A DNA stretch of 64,000 nt from Microbacterium allomyrinae (lineage in GTDB: Bacteria > Actinomycetota > Actinomycetes > Actinomycetales > Microbacteriaceae), in assembly GCF_020682705.1 (NCBI RefSeq), contig NZ_JAGTTN010000008.1, positions 1 to 64,000 of the forward strand, written 5' to 3'. A program made the position numbers and the translations under genes. Below, piece by piece: positions 1-10,561 of this stretch. The first letter of the stretch is position 1, and each line of letters starts with the position of its first letter. The notes beneath the pieces were generated by a model, which saw only the letters and a list, made by a program, of their open reading frames with translations, had not been told where the DNA came from and did not search any database.

Positions 1-124
1 CGATGACGATGGTCTGCATGTCTCTCCTTCGGTTGAGCCGGCGCGCGATCGCGTCGGCGATGAGGTAGCCCCAGAGCACGACGGATGCCGGGATCCAGAA
101 CCACGCGGGCAGGGTGTCGATCAT
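1..124 (-). CDS. Small membrane protein, partial (runs off left edge)
   Basis: The reading frame opens with ATG at 124 and continues past base 1. It begins MIDTLPAWFWIPASVVLWGY and then has a basic stretch (ARRLNRRRD), which looks like one N-terminal membrane helix followed by a cytoplasmic positive flank. The ATG overlaps the stop codon of the preceding gene (ATGA), so it is translationally coupled to the small-gene series of the mobile element. An in-frame ATG at 19 sits behind AGGAGAGAC, so a shorter product is also possible. The family is not recognised. Confidence 0.55.
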   Translation of the reverse strand, partial: MIDTLPAWFWIPASVVLWGYLIADAIARRLNRRRDMQTIVI

Positions 125-372
125 CGGAGCACCGCCCGCTCGAGCGCGGCCTTGACGGTCGCGGTCGCTTCGAGGTCGAACGCGAGGGCCTGGTCGATCC
201 AGGACTCGTGCCCGTCGACCAGGACCACGAGGGTCTGCGTCGCGGTGATCACTTCGCGGGCGTCGGCGACGTCGGCGGCGGTGATCATCAGCGGGATGGT
301 GTCCTCGGTGAGCGTGATGAGATCCAGCAGCAGCTCGACGCACGACACCTGCGCGAGCGTGGGCCGGCTCAT
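121..372 (-). CDS. Hypothetical 83-aa element protein
   Basis: This is an 83-residue acidic, Leu/Ala-rich protein with no signal peptide or clear membrane segment (MSRPTLAQVSCVELLLDLI...). The ATG at 372 overlaps the upstream stop codon in an ATGA, and its own stop overlaps the next start. It is therefore one of four tightly packed minus-strand genes typical of actinophage or integrative-element early regions. No family is recognised. The upstream in-frame extension to 459 is Arg-rich, noncoding-like sequence and was excluded. Confidence 0.6.
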   Translation of the reverse strand: MSRPTLAQVSCVELLLDLITLTEDTIPLMITAADVADAREVITATQTLVVLVDGHESWIDQALAFDLEATATVKAALERAVLR

Positions 373-704
373 CGGGTGACCGTCCAGGCGAGTACCGCGA
401 CGGTGACGGTGACCATGCCGGCCACGCACCCGCCGGCGGCTGCGAGATTGACTCGCCATGTCGGGTCACTCATTAGCCGTGCCAGGCCGCGCGGCTGGGC
501 CGCGTGCCGCGCGATCGGCGCATCGTCCTCGTTCGGCTGCGGCTCGCCCCAGACCAGCAGCGCCCAATCGTGGGCGAGGTCGATGCGCTCCTGCTCGGTG
601 AGCGGTGCTTCGCGGGTGTGCAGCTCGTGGCACTCGCAGCAGCAGACACCCGACTCGGCGCACGCGAGGTGCTGCCCGTCTCGGCAATCCAGTGTGAGGC
701 TCAT
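369..704 (-). CDS. Cys-rich small protein with C-terminal membrane helix
   Basis: This 111-residue product has an N-terminal cysteine cluster (LDCRDGQHLACAESGVCCCE, then CHELH) that could hold a zinc ion. A central acidic part follows, and a hydrophobic C-terminal segment (about residues 84-107, NLAAAGGCVAGMVTVTVAVL) should form one membrane helix. The ATG at 704 overlaps the TGA of the replication-type gene upstream, so the two are coupled. The family is not recognised. The context suggests an accessory function of the mobile element. Confidence 0.6.
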   Translation of the reverse strand: MSLTLDCRDGQHLACAESGVCCCECHELHTREAPLTEQERIDLAHDWALLVWGEPQPNEDDAPIARHAAQPRGLARLMSDPTWRVNLAAAGGCVAGMVTVTVAVLAWTVTR

Positions 705-1381
705 GCGATCTCTCCCGTTCGGTTGTCGGCGTAGACGGGCGTCTCGTGGCAGTGCGCGCACTTGCCATGACGACCGAGCTGGTGGGTCGCGTGCTGCCAG
801 TTGCCGGGGCATCGTTCGTTTGCCCACACGGCGTTCGTCGCTCGCGCGCGATTACTCGGGCTTCTCTCTGAGAGGTGAGTAACTGGTTCTAAGGGTGGTT
901 TGGGTCGCATGGGTGCGACCGGGGCCGGTCGCGTGGGTGCGACCGGGCCGCGTGGGTGCGACCCGTAGTTATCCACAGGGGGTCGCGTGGGTGCGACCGG
1001 GTCAGGATCAGCCAAACCGGCCAGCTGCTCCGGCTCGAGGTCGAGAATCCGCTGCGCCTCGTTGCGGGTGCGGTGCTGGCTCGAACGGTCGCAATCGGAC
1101 GGGCATCGCAGCAGCAGCGAGTAGCGGTTCGGGCGCTGGTGCTCGGCGTAGCGGTGATCGCCGCCCGCCTGCACATAGCGGCGGATCTCGCTGAGCCGTT
1201 CAAGCTCGATGACGCTGCGCTGCACCTGGCTGACGCTGCAGTTTCCGTACTTCGCCAGCGTGGCCACGGTGGGCCACGAACCGCCGTCACCATCGTGATT
1301 CGCGATGCCGAGAAGGACGAGCTTGGCGGTTCCTTTAGCTCGAGAATGATGCAGGACGATCGCCAGGCTCTCGACGCTCAC
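701..1381 (-). CDS. Helix-turn-helix replication-type protein with intragenic iterons
   Basis: The protein has 226 residues from a GTG at 1381, whose GTGA overlaps the excisionase-like stop. The N-terminal 90 residues resemble the HTH_36-type winged domain of phage and plasmid proteins (GTAKLVLLGIANHDG, SWPTVATLAKYGNCSVSQVQRS). The middle is a Pro/Arg linker with a repeated PVAPTRP motif. The C terminus has a possible zinc site (CPGNW, HGKCAHCHE). The linker repeats are encoded by palindromic DNA iterons that flank a DnaA box, which suggests a replication initiator carrying its own origin. The initiator role is inferred. A transcription factor is the main alternative. Confidence 0.6.
   Translation of the reverse strand: MSVESLAIVLHHSRAKGTAKLVLLGIANHDGDGGSWPTVATLAKYGNCSVSQVQRSVIELERLSEIRRYVQAGGDHRYAEHQRPNRYSLLLRCPSDCDRSSQHRTRNEAQRILDLEPEQLAGLADPDPVAPTRPPVDNYGSHPRGPVAPTRPAPVAPMRPKPPLEPVTHLSERSPSNRARATNAVWANERCPGNWQHATHQLGRHGKCAHCHETPVYADNRTGEIA
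903..998. repeat. Four palindromic iterons plus DnaA box (candidate replication origin)
   Basis: Four 18-bp units of the form GGTCGCrTGGGTGCGACC lie at 903-920, 927-944, 946-963 (one arm imperfect) and 981-998. The first is GGTCGCA-tggg-TGCGACC, with exact 7-bp arms. Between units 3 and 4, at 969-977, is TTATCCACA, the consensus DnaA box. All lie inside the coding region of the HTH gene. Iterons next to a DnaA box are typical of plasmid and phage origins. Origin function is inferred. Confidence 0.5.
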
Positions 1382-1560
1382 GACTGCTGCTCCGCGCGCG
1401 CCTCGATCTCGGCACGGTCGAAGAGGAAGTCGCCGCGGTATCCGGGCACAATCACAAGCGGGGCCAGCGCGCCGGCTGCAACGCGGCGCGTGACGGTCGA
1501 GCGCTGAACGCCGAGCATCCGCGCCGTTTCGGCGCTTCCGATCAAATCGGGTGTTTCCAT
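1378..1560 (-). CDS. Excisionase-like helix-turn-helix protein
   Basis: This 60-residue protein (METPDLIGSAETARMLGVQR) has the AlpA/MerR-type winged-helix fold of excisionases: SAETARMLGVQRSTVTRRVA is the helix-turn-helix, and GYRGDFLFDRAEIEAR is the wing and second helix. Such proteins bend DNA at attachment sites or act as small phage regulators. It is the first gene of the minus-strand operon, diverges from the XRE repressor and overlaps the HTH gene by 4 bp. No integrase is visible in the window. If this protein is a true excisionase, the integrase should lie left of base 1. Confidence 0.65.
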   Translation of the reverse strand: METPDLIGSAETARMLGVQRSTVTRRVAAGALAPLVIVPGYRGDFLFDRAEIEARAEQQS

Positions 1561-1562
1561 AT

Positions 1563-1608
1563 GTCTGACATTGCACGATCCAGAGCGGAAACTCTGGCAT
1601 TGTCGGAC
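1563..1608. promoter_or_regulatory. Inverted-repeat operator in the repressor/excisionase divergent region
   Basis: GTCTGACATTGC (1563-1574) faces GCATTGTCGGAC (1597-1608) with two mismatches. An inner CCAGAG/CTCTGG hairpin lies at 1580-1597. The word CATTGCAC recurs at 1633-1640. The site sits between the divergent start codons, where a phage-type repressor would bind. Confidence 0.45.
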
Positions 1609-1669
1609 TTATGGGCGTGTCACGTCGTCATTCATTGCACTAGATGGGGCGTTCTGCCAGACTCCCCAT

Positions 1670-1948
1670 ATGTCGATGCAGCCCATTGTTGATCCAAAGT
1701 TCTCTCTCGACTTTTCCGACCGCATGTGGCTCGCGAGCCGCCGATCGGGTCTCAGCGTGCAGGAGCTGGCCGAGCGCCTCGAGGTCTCGCGGAATACCGT
1801 GAGCGCGTGGATCAACGGCCACAACCGTCCCCGCTCGCGGGACCTGAAAGCGTTCGCTCTGGCGACCGGATATCCGTTGGCGTGGCTTGAAACAGGGGAG
1901 GCTCCGACCCCGGTCGGGCCTGAGGGTTCACCCGTTACACATCGTTAA
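1670..1948 (+). CDS. XRE-family repressor-like regulator
   Basis: The protein has 92 residues from ATG 1670 (MSMQPIVDPKFSLDF). The XRE/Cro helix-turn-helix is clear: MWLASRRSGLSVQELAERLE, then VSRNTVSAWINGHNRPRSRD, followed by LKAFALATGYPLAWLETGE. It is transcribed away from the excisionase-like gene with about 110 bp of palindromic intergenic DNA, the usual arrangement of a lysogeny or integrative-element repressor. An in-frame start at 1571 would add an Arg/Cys-rich extension overlapping the operator and is less likely. Confidence 0.7.
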   Translation: MSMQPIVDPKFSLDFSDRMWLASRRSGLSVQELAERLEVSRNTVSAWINGHNRPRSRDLKAFALATGYPLAWLETGEAPTPVGPEGSPVTHR

Positions 1949-2044
1949 CGAATGGCAACATTGGCGAGCCCTCCACGCGGTTAGGTTTGGGGCACTGGGT
2001 CGGCGCCCGAGCCGTTCCCGCGTCCATACACAGCAAGGAGCAAC

Positions 2045-3310
2045 ATGAGCGTCTTCACCCGCTCGCGTAAGACCACCGTCCTCGGTGGCATCGCGCTCGC
2101 CGGCGCCAGCGCCCTCGTCCTCGCCGGTTGCACCGGCGGCGGTACGGGCGGCGAGACCAGTGCGCCCCCCACCACGGAGGACCGCGAGGACCTCTCGCTC
2201 AGCATCGGAACGGTGCTGCCGCAGACCGGTGCTCTCGCCTTCCTCGGCCCCCCCGAAGAGGCCGGCGTCGGGCTCGCCGTGGCAGACATCAACGAGGCAG
2301 AGCTGGGCGTGACGGTCGACGTCGAGTTCGGCGACTCGGGCGACCCCGACAACAAGGCGTACGAGACCACCGTCCCGCGCCTTCTCGGCAATGGCGTTCA
2401 GGCCCTCATCGGCGCCGCATCGTCCGGCGTCACGAAGCTGTTCCTCGACGAGGCGGTCTCGTCGGGCGTCATCACGTTCTCGCCGGCGAACACGTCGCCC
2501 GACTTCACCACGTGGGACGACAACGGCCTGTACTGGCGCACCGCCCCCAGCGACCTGCTGCAGGGCGAGGTGCTCGGCAACCTGATCGCAGAGGACGGGC
2601 ATCAGACGCTCGGCATCATCTACCTCAACGACGCGTACGGCACGGGTCTCGAGGCGGCCCTGACCGAGAACTTCGAGGCAGCCGGTGGTGAGGTCGTGGC
2701 CAGCCAGGCCTACAACGCCACCGACACGACGTTCGACGCACAGGTCAGCGCGGTTCTCGCCGAGAACCCCGACGCCATCGCCGTGATCGGCTTCGTCGAG
2801 ACTTCGACGATCGTTCCCGCCGTCGTGGCCGAAGGCTTCGACGCCGGCAACTTCTACTTCGTCGACGGCAACACGAGCCAGTGGGGTGCCGACATGCCCG
2901 TCAGCATCGAGGGCTCCAAGGGCACCCAGCCCGGACCCGCGCTCGAAGACGACTTCATCGAGCGCCTCAACGGCTGGTGGACGGGTGAAGGCAACGACGA
3001 GCTCGCCGACCTCAATTACGCCGCCGAGTCGTACGACGCCGTCGTGCTCCTCGCGCTCGCGGCCCTCGCGGCCAACTCGAGCGACCCGGCCGACATCGCC
3101 GCCAACCTCCAGGAAGTCTCCGGCGGCTCGGGCGACGGTGAGAAGTGCACCTCGTTCGCCGACTGCGCCGAGATCATCCTCGGTGGCGGCACGGCCGACT
3201 ACGACGGCTACTCGGGAGCAGTCACCTTCGACGAGAACGGTGACCCCACCGAGGCGTCGATCGGCATCTTCGAGTACGGCGCCGACAACACGCACGTCCG
3301 CATCAACTGA
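2045..3310 (+). CDS. livJ: Branched-chain amino acid ABC transporter substrate-binding lipoprotein
   Basis: This 421-residue periplasmic-binding-protein type I fold protein has a basic N terminus, a hydrophobic stretch and the lipobox LVLAGC with Cys29, so it should be a membrane-anchored lipoprotein. Family hallmarks are IGTVLPQTGALAFLGPPEEA near residue 55 and AAESYDAVVLLALAALA in the C-terminal lobe. The ATG follows AGCAAGGAGCAAC. It converges with the livH-M-G-F operon on the other strand and very probably supplies its binding protein. Amino acids are the expected ligand, but ligand specificity cannot be read from sequence. A strong hairpin terminator follows. Confidence 0.9.
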   Translation: MSVFTRSRKTTVLGGIALAGASALVLAGCTGGGTGGETSAPPTTEDREDLSLSIGTVLPQTGALAFLGPPEEAGVGLAVADINEAELGVTVDVEFGDSGDPDNKAYETTVPRLLGNGVQALIGAASSGVTKLFLDEAVSSGVITFSPANTSPDFTTWDDNGLYWRTAPSDLLQGEVLGNLIAEDGHQTLGIIYLNDAYGTGLEAALTENFEAAGGEVVASQAYNATDTTFDAQVSAVLAENPDAIAVIGFVETSTIVPAVVAEGFDAGNFYFVDGNTSQWGADMPVSIEGSKGTQPGPALEDDFIERLNGWWTGEGNDELADLNYAAESYDAVVLLALAALAANSSDPADIAANLQEVSGGSGDGEKCTSFADCAEIILGGGTADYDGYSGAVTFDENGDPTEASIGIFEYGADNTHVRIN

Positions 3311-3327
3311 CCTGACGGTCTCATGAC

Positions 3328-3357
3328 AGAGGGCCCCGGAGCGATCCGGGGCCCTCT
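3328..3357 (+). terminator. Rho-independent-type terminator of livJ
   Basis: A perfect 13-bp stem (AGAGGGCCCCGGA, loop GCGA) lies 18 bp after the livJ stop. It is followed by TGGCGTT rather than a U run, as is common in high-GC genomes. Confidence 0.8.
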
Positions 3358-3435
3358 GGCGTTGCGGCTGCTGCTCACTCGCCGGCGCCGGCGCCGGCAA
3401 GTCGACATGTCGACGGGATGCCGTTGAGCAAGAAG

Positions 3436-3463
3436 GAGAGCGGATGCCGCAGCATCCGCTCTC
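3436..3463 (-). terminator. Terminator of the livHMGF operon
   Basis: A perfect 12-bp stem, GAGAGCGGATGC with loop CGCA, lies 26 bp downstream of the livF stop on the minus strand. CTTCTTG follows in that direction. Confidence 0.7.
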
Positions 3464-3489
3464 GGGCCGTTCTGCGCGTGCCCGCGATG

Positions 3490-4277
3490 TCAGTGGTCTT
3501 CGGCGCCCAGCGTTCCGAGGTACAGGCCGATGACCTTGGGATCGTTGAGCAGCTCGCGGCCCGTGCCGTGGTAGGCATCGCGGCCTTGGTCGAGCACGTA
3601 GCCGCGGTCGCAGATCTGAAGGCACCGGCGAGCGTTCTGCTCCACCATGATGGTCGTCACGCCTGCCTTGTTGATGTCGGAGACGCGGATGAAGGCGTCG
3701 TCCTGACGGACGGGCGACAGACCGGCTGACGGCTCGTCGAGGAGGAGCACCGACGGATCCATCATGAGCGCCCGAGACATGGCGACCATCTGACGTTCGC
3801 CGCCGGAGAGCGAGCCCGCGCGCTGCTTCAGGCGCTTGCCGAGTTCGGCGAAGATGCTCGTGACGAACTCCAGACGCTCGTTGTAGGTCTTGGGCGCCTG
3901 GAAGAGGCCCATCTGCAGGTTCTCTTCGATCGTGAGCGAGGGGAACACGTTGTTGGTCTGCGGGACGTAGCCGACGCCGCGCTGGACGAGCTTGTCGGAC
4001 TTGAGGCCCACGACGCTCTCTCCGTCGACGGTGACCTCTCCCGAACGCACCTTGACCATGCCGAAGATCGACTTCAGGAGCGTCGACTTACCCGCGCCGT
4101 TGGGCCCGATGATGCCGATGAGCTCGCCCTTGTGGGCGACGAGATTCGCGCCGTTGATGATGTTGATGCCGGGGAGGTAGCCGGCGAAGAGGTCCGTGAT
4201 CTCGACGACGACGCGGTCGGTCTTGCCCTCTGCCCGGACAGCCGCGCCCGTCGCGCCGAATCCGGTTCCTGAGTCGC

Positions 4278-4281
<4 letters not shown>
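3490..4281 (-). CDS. livF: Branched-chain amino acid ABC transporter ATPase LivF
   Basis: This 263-residue nucleotide-binding subunit has Walker A GPNGAGKST (59-67), the Q-loop region VPQTNNVFPSLT, signature LSGGERQ (158-164), Walker B VLLLDEP and the switch His region replaced by MVEQNARRCL, as usual for LivF. The GTG start at 4281 overlaps the livG stop (GTGA) and has AGGAGGAG just upstream, so a longer frame reaching back to 5016 is not the gene. It pairs with LivG under the LivH/LivM membrane channel to power uptake. Confidence 0.92.
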
Positions 4282-5289
<1,008 letters not shown>

Positions 5290-5300
<11 letters not shown>

Positions 5301-6267
5301 AGGTCAGCTCCCTCTTGTTTCCGAAGATGCCCTGCGGGCGGAAGATGACGATGAGCATGAGCGCGACGCCGACGAGGATGAATCGCAGGATGCCGGCCTG
5401 GATCGGCGTCATGGGCAGGATGCCCTCGCTCGCCAGCGCCGGAAGGACGTTGTCGAGGAAAGCCATGATCACCCAGAAGATGACGGATCCGACCGCCGGC
5501 CCGAACACGGTCGCCGCGCCGCCGAGGAGCAGGATCGTCCAGAGGAAGAACGTCAGCGATGTCGTGTACGTCGCCGGGATCACCGCCGAGGGGAGCGCGA
5601 AGACCACGCCGCCCAGAGCGCCGAAGATGCCGCCGATGATGAGCGCCTGCATCTTGTACGCGAACACGTTCTTGCCGAGCGAGCGCACGGCGTCCTCGTC
5701 CTCGCGGATGCCCTTGAGCACACGGCCCCAGGGGCTGCGCATCAGGGCCCACACCAGGTAGACCGCGATCGCGAGCAGGATCAGGCCGAACACGCGCACC
5801 CAGAGCTGGTCGGCGTTCCAGGTCCACGGACCGAAGCCGTAGGTGCCTTCGGGGAACGGATTCGCCGCGCGGAAGCCGGCGTGGTACCCGCCGAGACCGT
5901 CGGCCGAGTTGGTGTACGCGTCGAAGATCGTGGTCGTGAACAGCAGGCGAACGATCTCGGCCGCGGCGATCGTCACGATGGCCAGATAGTCCGCACGAAG
6001 GCGCAGGGTCGGGATGCCCAGCACGAAGGCGAAGGCGACGGCGCCGAGCATGCCGATCAGGATGCCGACCCACCAGGGCAGCCCGAAGCTCAGGATCGAG
6101 ATCGCGTACGAGTACGCTCCGATGGCCATGAAGCCGGCCATTCCGAAGTTGAGAAGTCCCCCGTATCCGAAGTGGACGGCGAGTCCGGTCGCAGCCAGCG
6201 CGTAGGCGATGGTCGTCGGCTGCAGGAACCAGCTCGCGGTGTTGTTGAAGATCTGTCCCCAATCCAT
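5290..6267 (-). CDS. livM: Branched-chain amino acid ABC transporter permease LivM
   Basis: This 325-residue polytopic permease has about eight to nine membrane helices. It carries the BPD_transp_2 signatures GYGGLLNFGMAGFMAIGAY near the N terminus and the ATPase-contact loop (GRVLKGIREDEDAVRSLGKN), and ends VIFRPQGIFGNK. The ATG at 6267 lies 10 bp after the livH stop. Its 3' end overlaps livG. It forms the heterodimeric channel with LivH. Confidence 0.92.
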
Positions 6268-6277
6268 GTCGCGGCCC

Positions 6278-7609
6278 CTATCCCACTCGTTCTTTGCGGC
6301 CCAGGATGCCCTGAGGTCTGACCAGCAGCACCAGGATGAGCACGGCGAGAGCGCCCACGTACTTGAGGTCGGGAGGCAGCCACAGCGTCGAGATCTCGAC
6401 GAGCAGGCCCACGATGAGGGAGCCGACGAGGGCGCCGAAGGCGGTGCCGAGACCACCCAGCGTCACGGCGGCGAAGATGAGCAGCAGGATCTGCACACCC
6501 ATGTCCCAGCGCACGCCGGGACGGAAGTACGCCCAGAGGATGCCCGCCAGCGCTGCCAGCGCCGCGGACATCATCCACACGATCCGGATGACCCCGTCGA
6601 CGTCGATTCCCGAAGCCGCGGCGAGACTGGGGTTGTCGGAGATGGCGCGTGTGGCCTTGCCGACACGCGTGCGCAGCAGCCAGAACGCCACCGCGATGAT
6701 GACGATCACGCTGATGCCCATCGAGACCATGTCGATGATCGACAGGCTGACCGGACCGATGATGCGGATCTTCGAGGCGCCGGCGCCCGGCAGCTGGTAG
6801 CTGCCGCCGCCGATGAAGAACTGGAACGTGTAGCGCAGCGCGAGCGACAGGCCGATGCTCACGATCATGAGCTGGACGAGTCCGAGCCCGCGGCGGCGCA
6901 GTGGTCTCCACAGCCCCGCATCGAGGGCCCAGCCGAAGGCGGCGCCGGCCACGACCACGAGCGGGATCACGATCCACATCGGCCACGTGAGGAACGTGCC
7001 GAAGACGAGCGCGACGATCGCGCCGAAGGTGACCATCTCGGCGTGCGCGAAGTTGGTGAGGCCCGTGGTGCCGAAGATCAGCGAGACGCCGATCGAGGCG
7101 AGTGCCAGCAGCAGCCCGAAGTTGAGGCCGTTGATGACGAGAGCCACCACCCGGTCGAACTGGCTCGCCGTCTCACGTACTCCTTCGCCGAGGAAGAGGT
7201 TCACGATCTTGGTGTTCGTGAGGGCGAACTCGACCTCTTGCGAGGCGGAGGATCCTTCGACGATCACTCCTTCGGGCAGGCTGCTCTCGTCGACCGTGAG
7301 CGTGTAGGTCTCCTTCTCGGGCACGTACAGCCGCCAGCGCCCTTCGGCGTTGGTCACCGTCTCGGCCTCGAAGCCGTTGCCCTCGATGGCGACGACCACG
7401 TCGGGCACGGGCTCGTCCTCGAACGTGATGATGCCGCCGAAGTAGTAGTCCGTCTGCTCTTGGTCGCCACCCGGGGTGTCGGGAGCAGCTGCCGCCGCGT
7501 TCGCACCTCCCGGTGCCGACAGGAAGACCATCGCCGCCGCCATCAGCAGTCCGAAGAGCACGATGACCCAGCGGCGGTCACTTCTCGTGGTCACAGTCGC
7601 AGGACCCAC
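6278..7609 (-). CDS. livH: LivH permease with N-terminal secreted beta-domain
   Basis: This 443-residue protein is about 150 residues longer than ordinary LivH. Residues 14-38 form a signal or anchor helix. Residues about 52-140 read as an extracellular beta-sandwich of the carboxypeptidase-regulatory/CNA-B type (GGIITFEDEPVPDVVVAIEG, TNAEGRWRLYVPEKETYTLT). Residues about 150-443 are a canonical LivH permease (GVSLIFGTTGLTNFAHAEMV; EEM-type ATPase contact near RVGKATRAISDNPSL). The GTG start at 7609 has GGAGG five bases upstream, so the extension is part of the gene. It is the first gene of the livHMGF operon and diverges from guaB. A ligand-capturing or docking role for the extra domain is a guess. 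Confidence 0.9.
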   Translation of the reverse strand: MGPATVTTRSDRRWVIVLFGLLMAAAMVFLSAPGGANAAAAAPDTPGGDQEQTDYYFGGIITFEDEPVPDVVVAIEGNGFEAETVTNAEGRWRLYVPEKETYTLTVDESSLPEGVIVEGSSASQEVEFALTNTKIVNLFLGEGVRETASQFDRVVALVINGLNFGLLLALASIGVSLIFGTTGLTNFAHAEMVTFGAIVALVFGTFLTWPMWIVIPLVVVAGAAFGWALDAGLWRPLRRRGLGLVQLMIVSIGLSLALRYTFQFFIGGGSYQLPGAGASKIRIIGPVSLSIIDMVSMGISVIVIIAVAFWLLRTRVGKATRAISDNPSLAAASGIDVDGVIRIVWMMSAALAALAGILWAYFRPGVRWDMGVQILLLIFAAVTLGGLGTAFGALVGSLIVGLLVEISTLWLPPDLKYVGALAVLILVLLVRPQGILGRKERVG

Positions 7610-9421
<1,812 letters not shown>

Positions 9422-9454
9422 GTCGCGACTCAGGCCGAGTAGCGAGGGCGCACC

Positions 9455-10561
9455 TCAGACCAGGCGGAAGGGCTCTGCGGCGCGCGCGTCCGGGTCGGTC
9501 GCGAGGTCGGCGAGCACGGAGCCCACGGCGGGCGTGAACTTGAAGCCGTGACCCGAGAACCCGGCTCCGACGACGAGGCGGCCACGGCGGTCGAGCACGA
9601 AGTCCTCGCTGTCGGTCGAGGTGTAGGTGCAGCTGATCGCGACCGCCGATTCAGGCGCGAGGCCCGGCATCCACTCTTCGACGTAGTCGCGCAGCCGTGA
9701 AGCCAGCGACGGCACGGGGCGGAAGGTTCGGGCGTCGGGATCGACGACCGGGCCCACGAGGTGGAAGCCGACCTTGATCCCCTCGCCGGGCGTCGGCATG
9801 CCGTACACGTGGCCCGGAAAGCGGTCGCGGGGCAGCAGGTGGTTGAACGACGGCCAGGCATCGTGCGGCGAGATCGCGGCGAAGTGCGCAGGACTCTCTT
9901 CGGTGACCGTCAGGCGGGGGAGGGCGAAGGACGGGGGGAGGATGCCGCGGCTCCACGCGCCCGCGGTGACGACCACCGTGTCGGCCGCGACCTCGTAGCG
10001 CACGCCGTCCGCGTCGACGGTGACGAGCACGCCGTCGCTGCGCTCCTCGATCTCGAGCACGCGGTGCCCGAAGCGGACCTCTGCTCCCTGATCGCGCGCA
10101 CTGCGTTCGAACGACTCGAGCGCGGCGGCCGCACGAACGACGCCGGCATCCGGAGAGAAGAGCACGTCGCCCTCGAACCGCATGCCCGTCCAGCGCCGTG
10201 CGGCTTCGGATGCCGCCAGCACCTCTGCGCGCTCGCCGCGGGCTGTCAGGGCGGCATGCACACGGGTGACCGTGTCATCGTCGCCGTGCGTGACGAGGCC
10301 GTGCAGACGCAGCAGCGGCTCGCCCGTCGTGCGCGAGAGCTCATCCCACTCGGTGCGCGCGAGTGCGAGCAGGTCGAGGTAGTGGTCGGTGCCGTACGCG
10401 TTGTTGAAGTTGCGCGTGGCGCCGTGCGATGCGCCGTTCGCGTGGCCGCGCGGGAAGCGTTCCAGAGCGAGCACGGAGTGCCCCCGGCGGGCGAGCTGCC
10501 ACGTCGTCGCGAGGCCCATCGCTCCGGCGCCGACGACGAGGTAGGGGACATGAGCGGTCAT
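9455..10561 (-). CDS. Sarcosine oxidase / N-methyltryptophan oxidase-like flavoenzyme
   Basis: This 368-residue DAO-family oxidase begins with the FAD dinucleotide motif VVGAGAMGLATTWQLARRG and the ER..PRGHANGASHGATR segment. It closes with GAGFSGHGFKFTPAVGSVLADL. Cys311 in SCTYTSTDSEDFVLD matches the position of the covalent flavin Cys in monomeric sarcosine oxidase and SolA, so covalent FAD is expected. Such enzymes demethylate secondary amines, releasing formaldehyde and H2O2. The ATG overlaps the stop of the upstream FAD/NAD(P) gene (ATGA), so the two form an operon. H2O2 production fits the alkylhydroperoxidase-type genes on the divergent transcript. Confidence 0.8.
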   Translation of the reverse strand: MTAHVPYLVVGAGAMGLATTWQLARRGHSVLALERFPRGHANGASHGATRNFNNAYGTDHYLDLLALARTEWDELSRTTGEPLLRLHGLVTHGDDDTVTRVHAALTARGERAEVLAASEAARRWTGMRFEGDVLFSPDAGVVRAAAALESFERSARDQGAEVRFGHRVLEIEERSDGVLVTVDADGVRYEVAADTVVVTAGAWSRGILPPSFALPRLTVTEESPAHFAAISPHDAWPSFNHLLPRDRFPGHVYGMPTPGEGIKVGFHLVGPVVDPDARTFRPVPSLASRLRDYVEEWMPGLAPESAVAISCTYTSTDSEDFVLDRRGRLVVGAGFSGHGFKFTPAVGSVLADLATDPDARAAEPFRLV

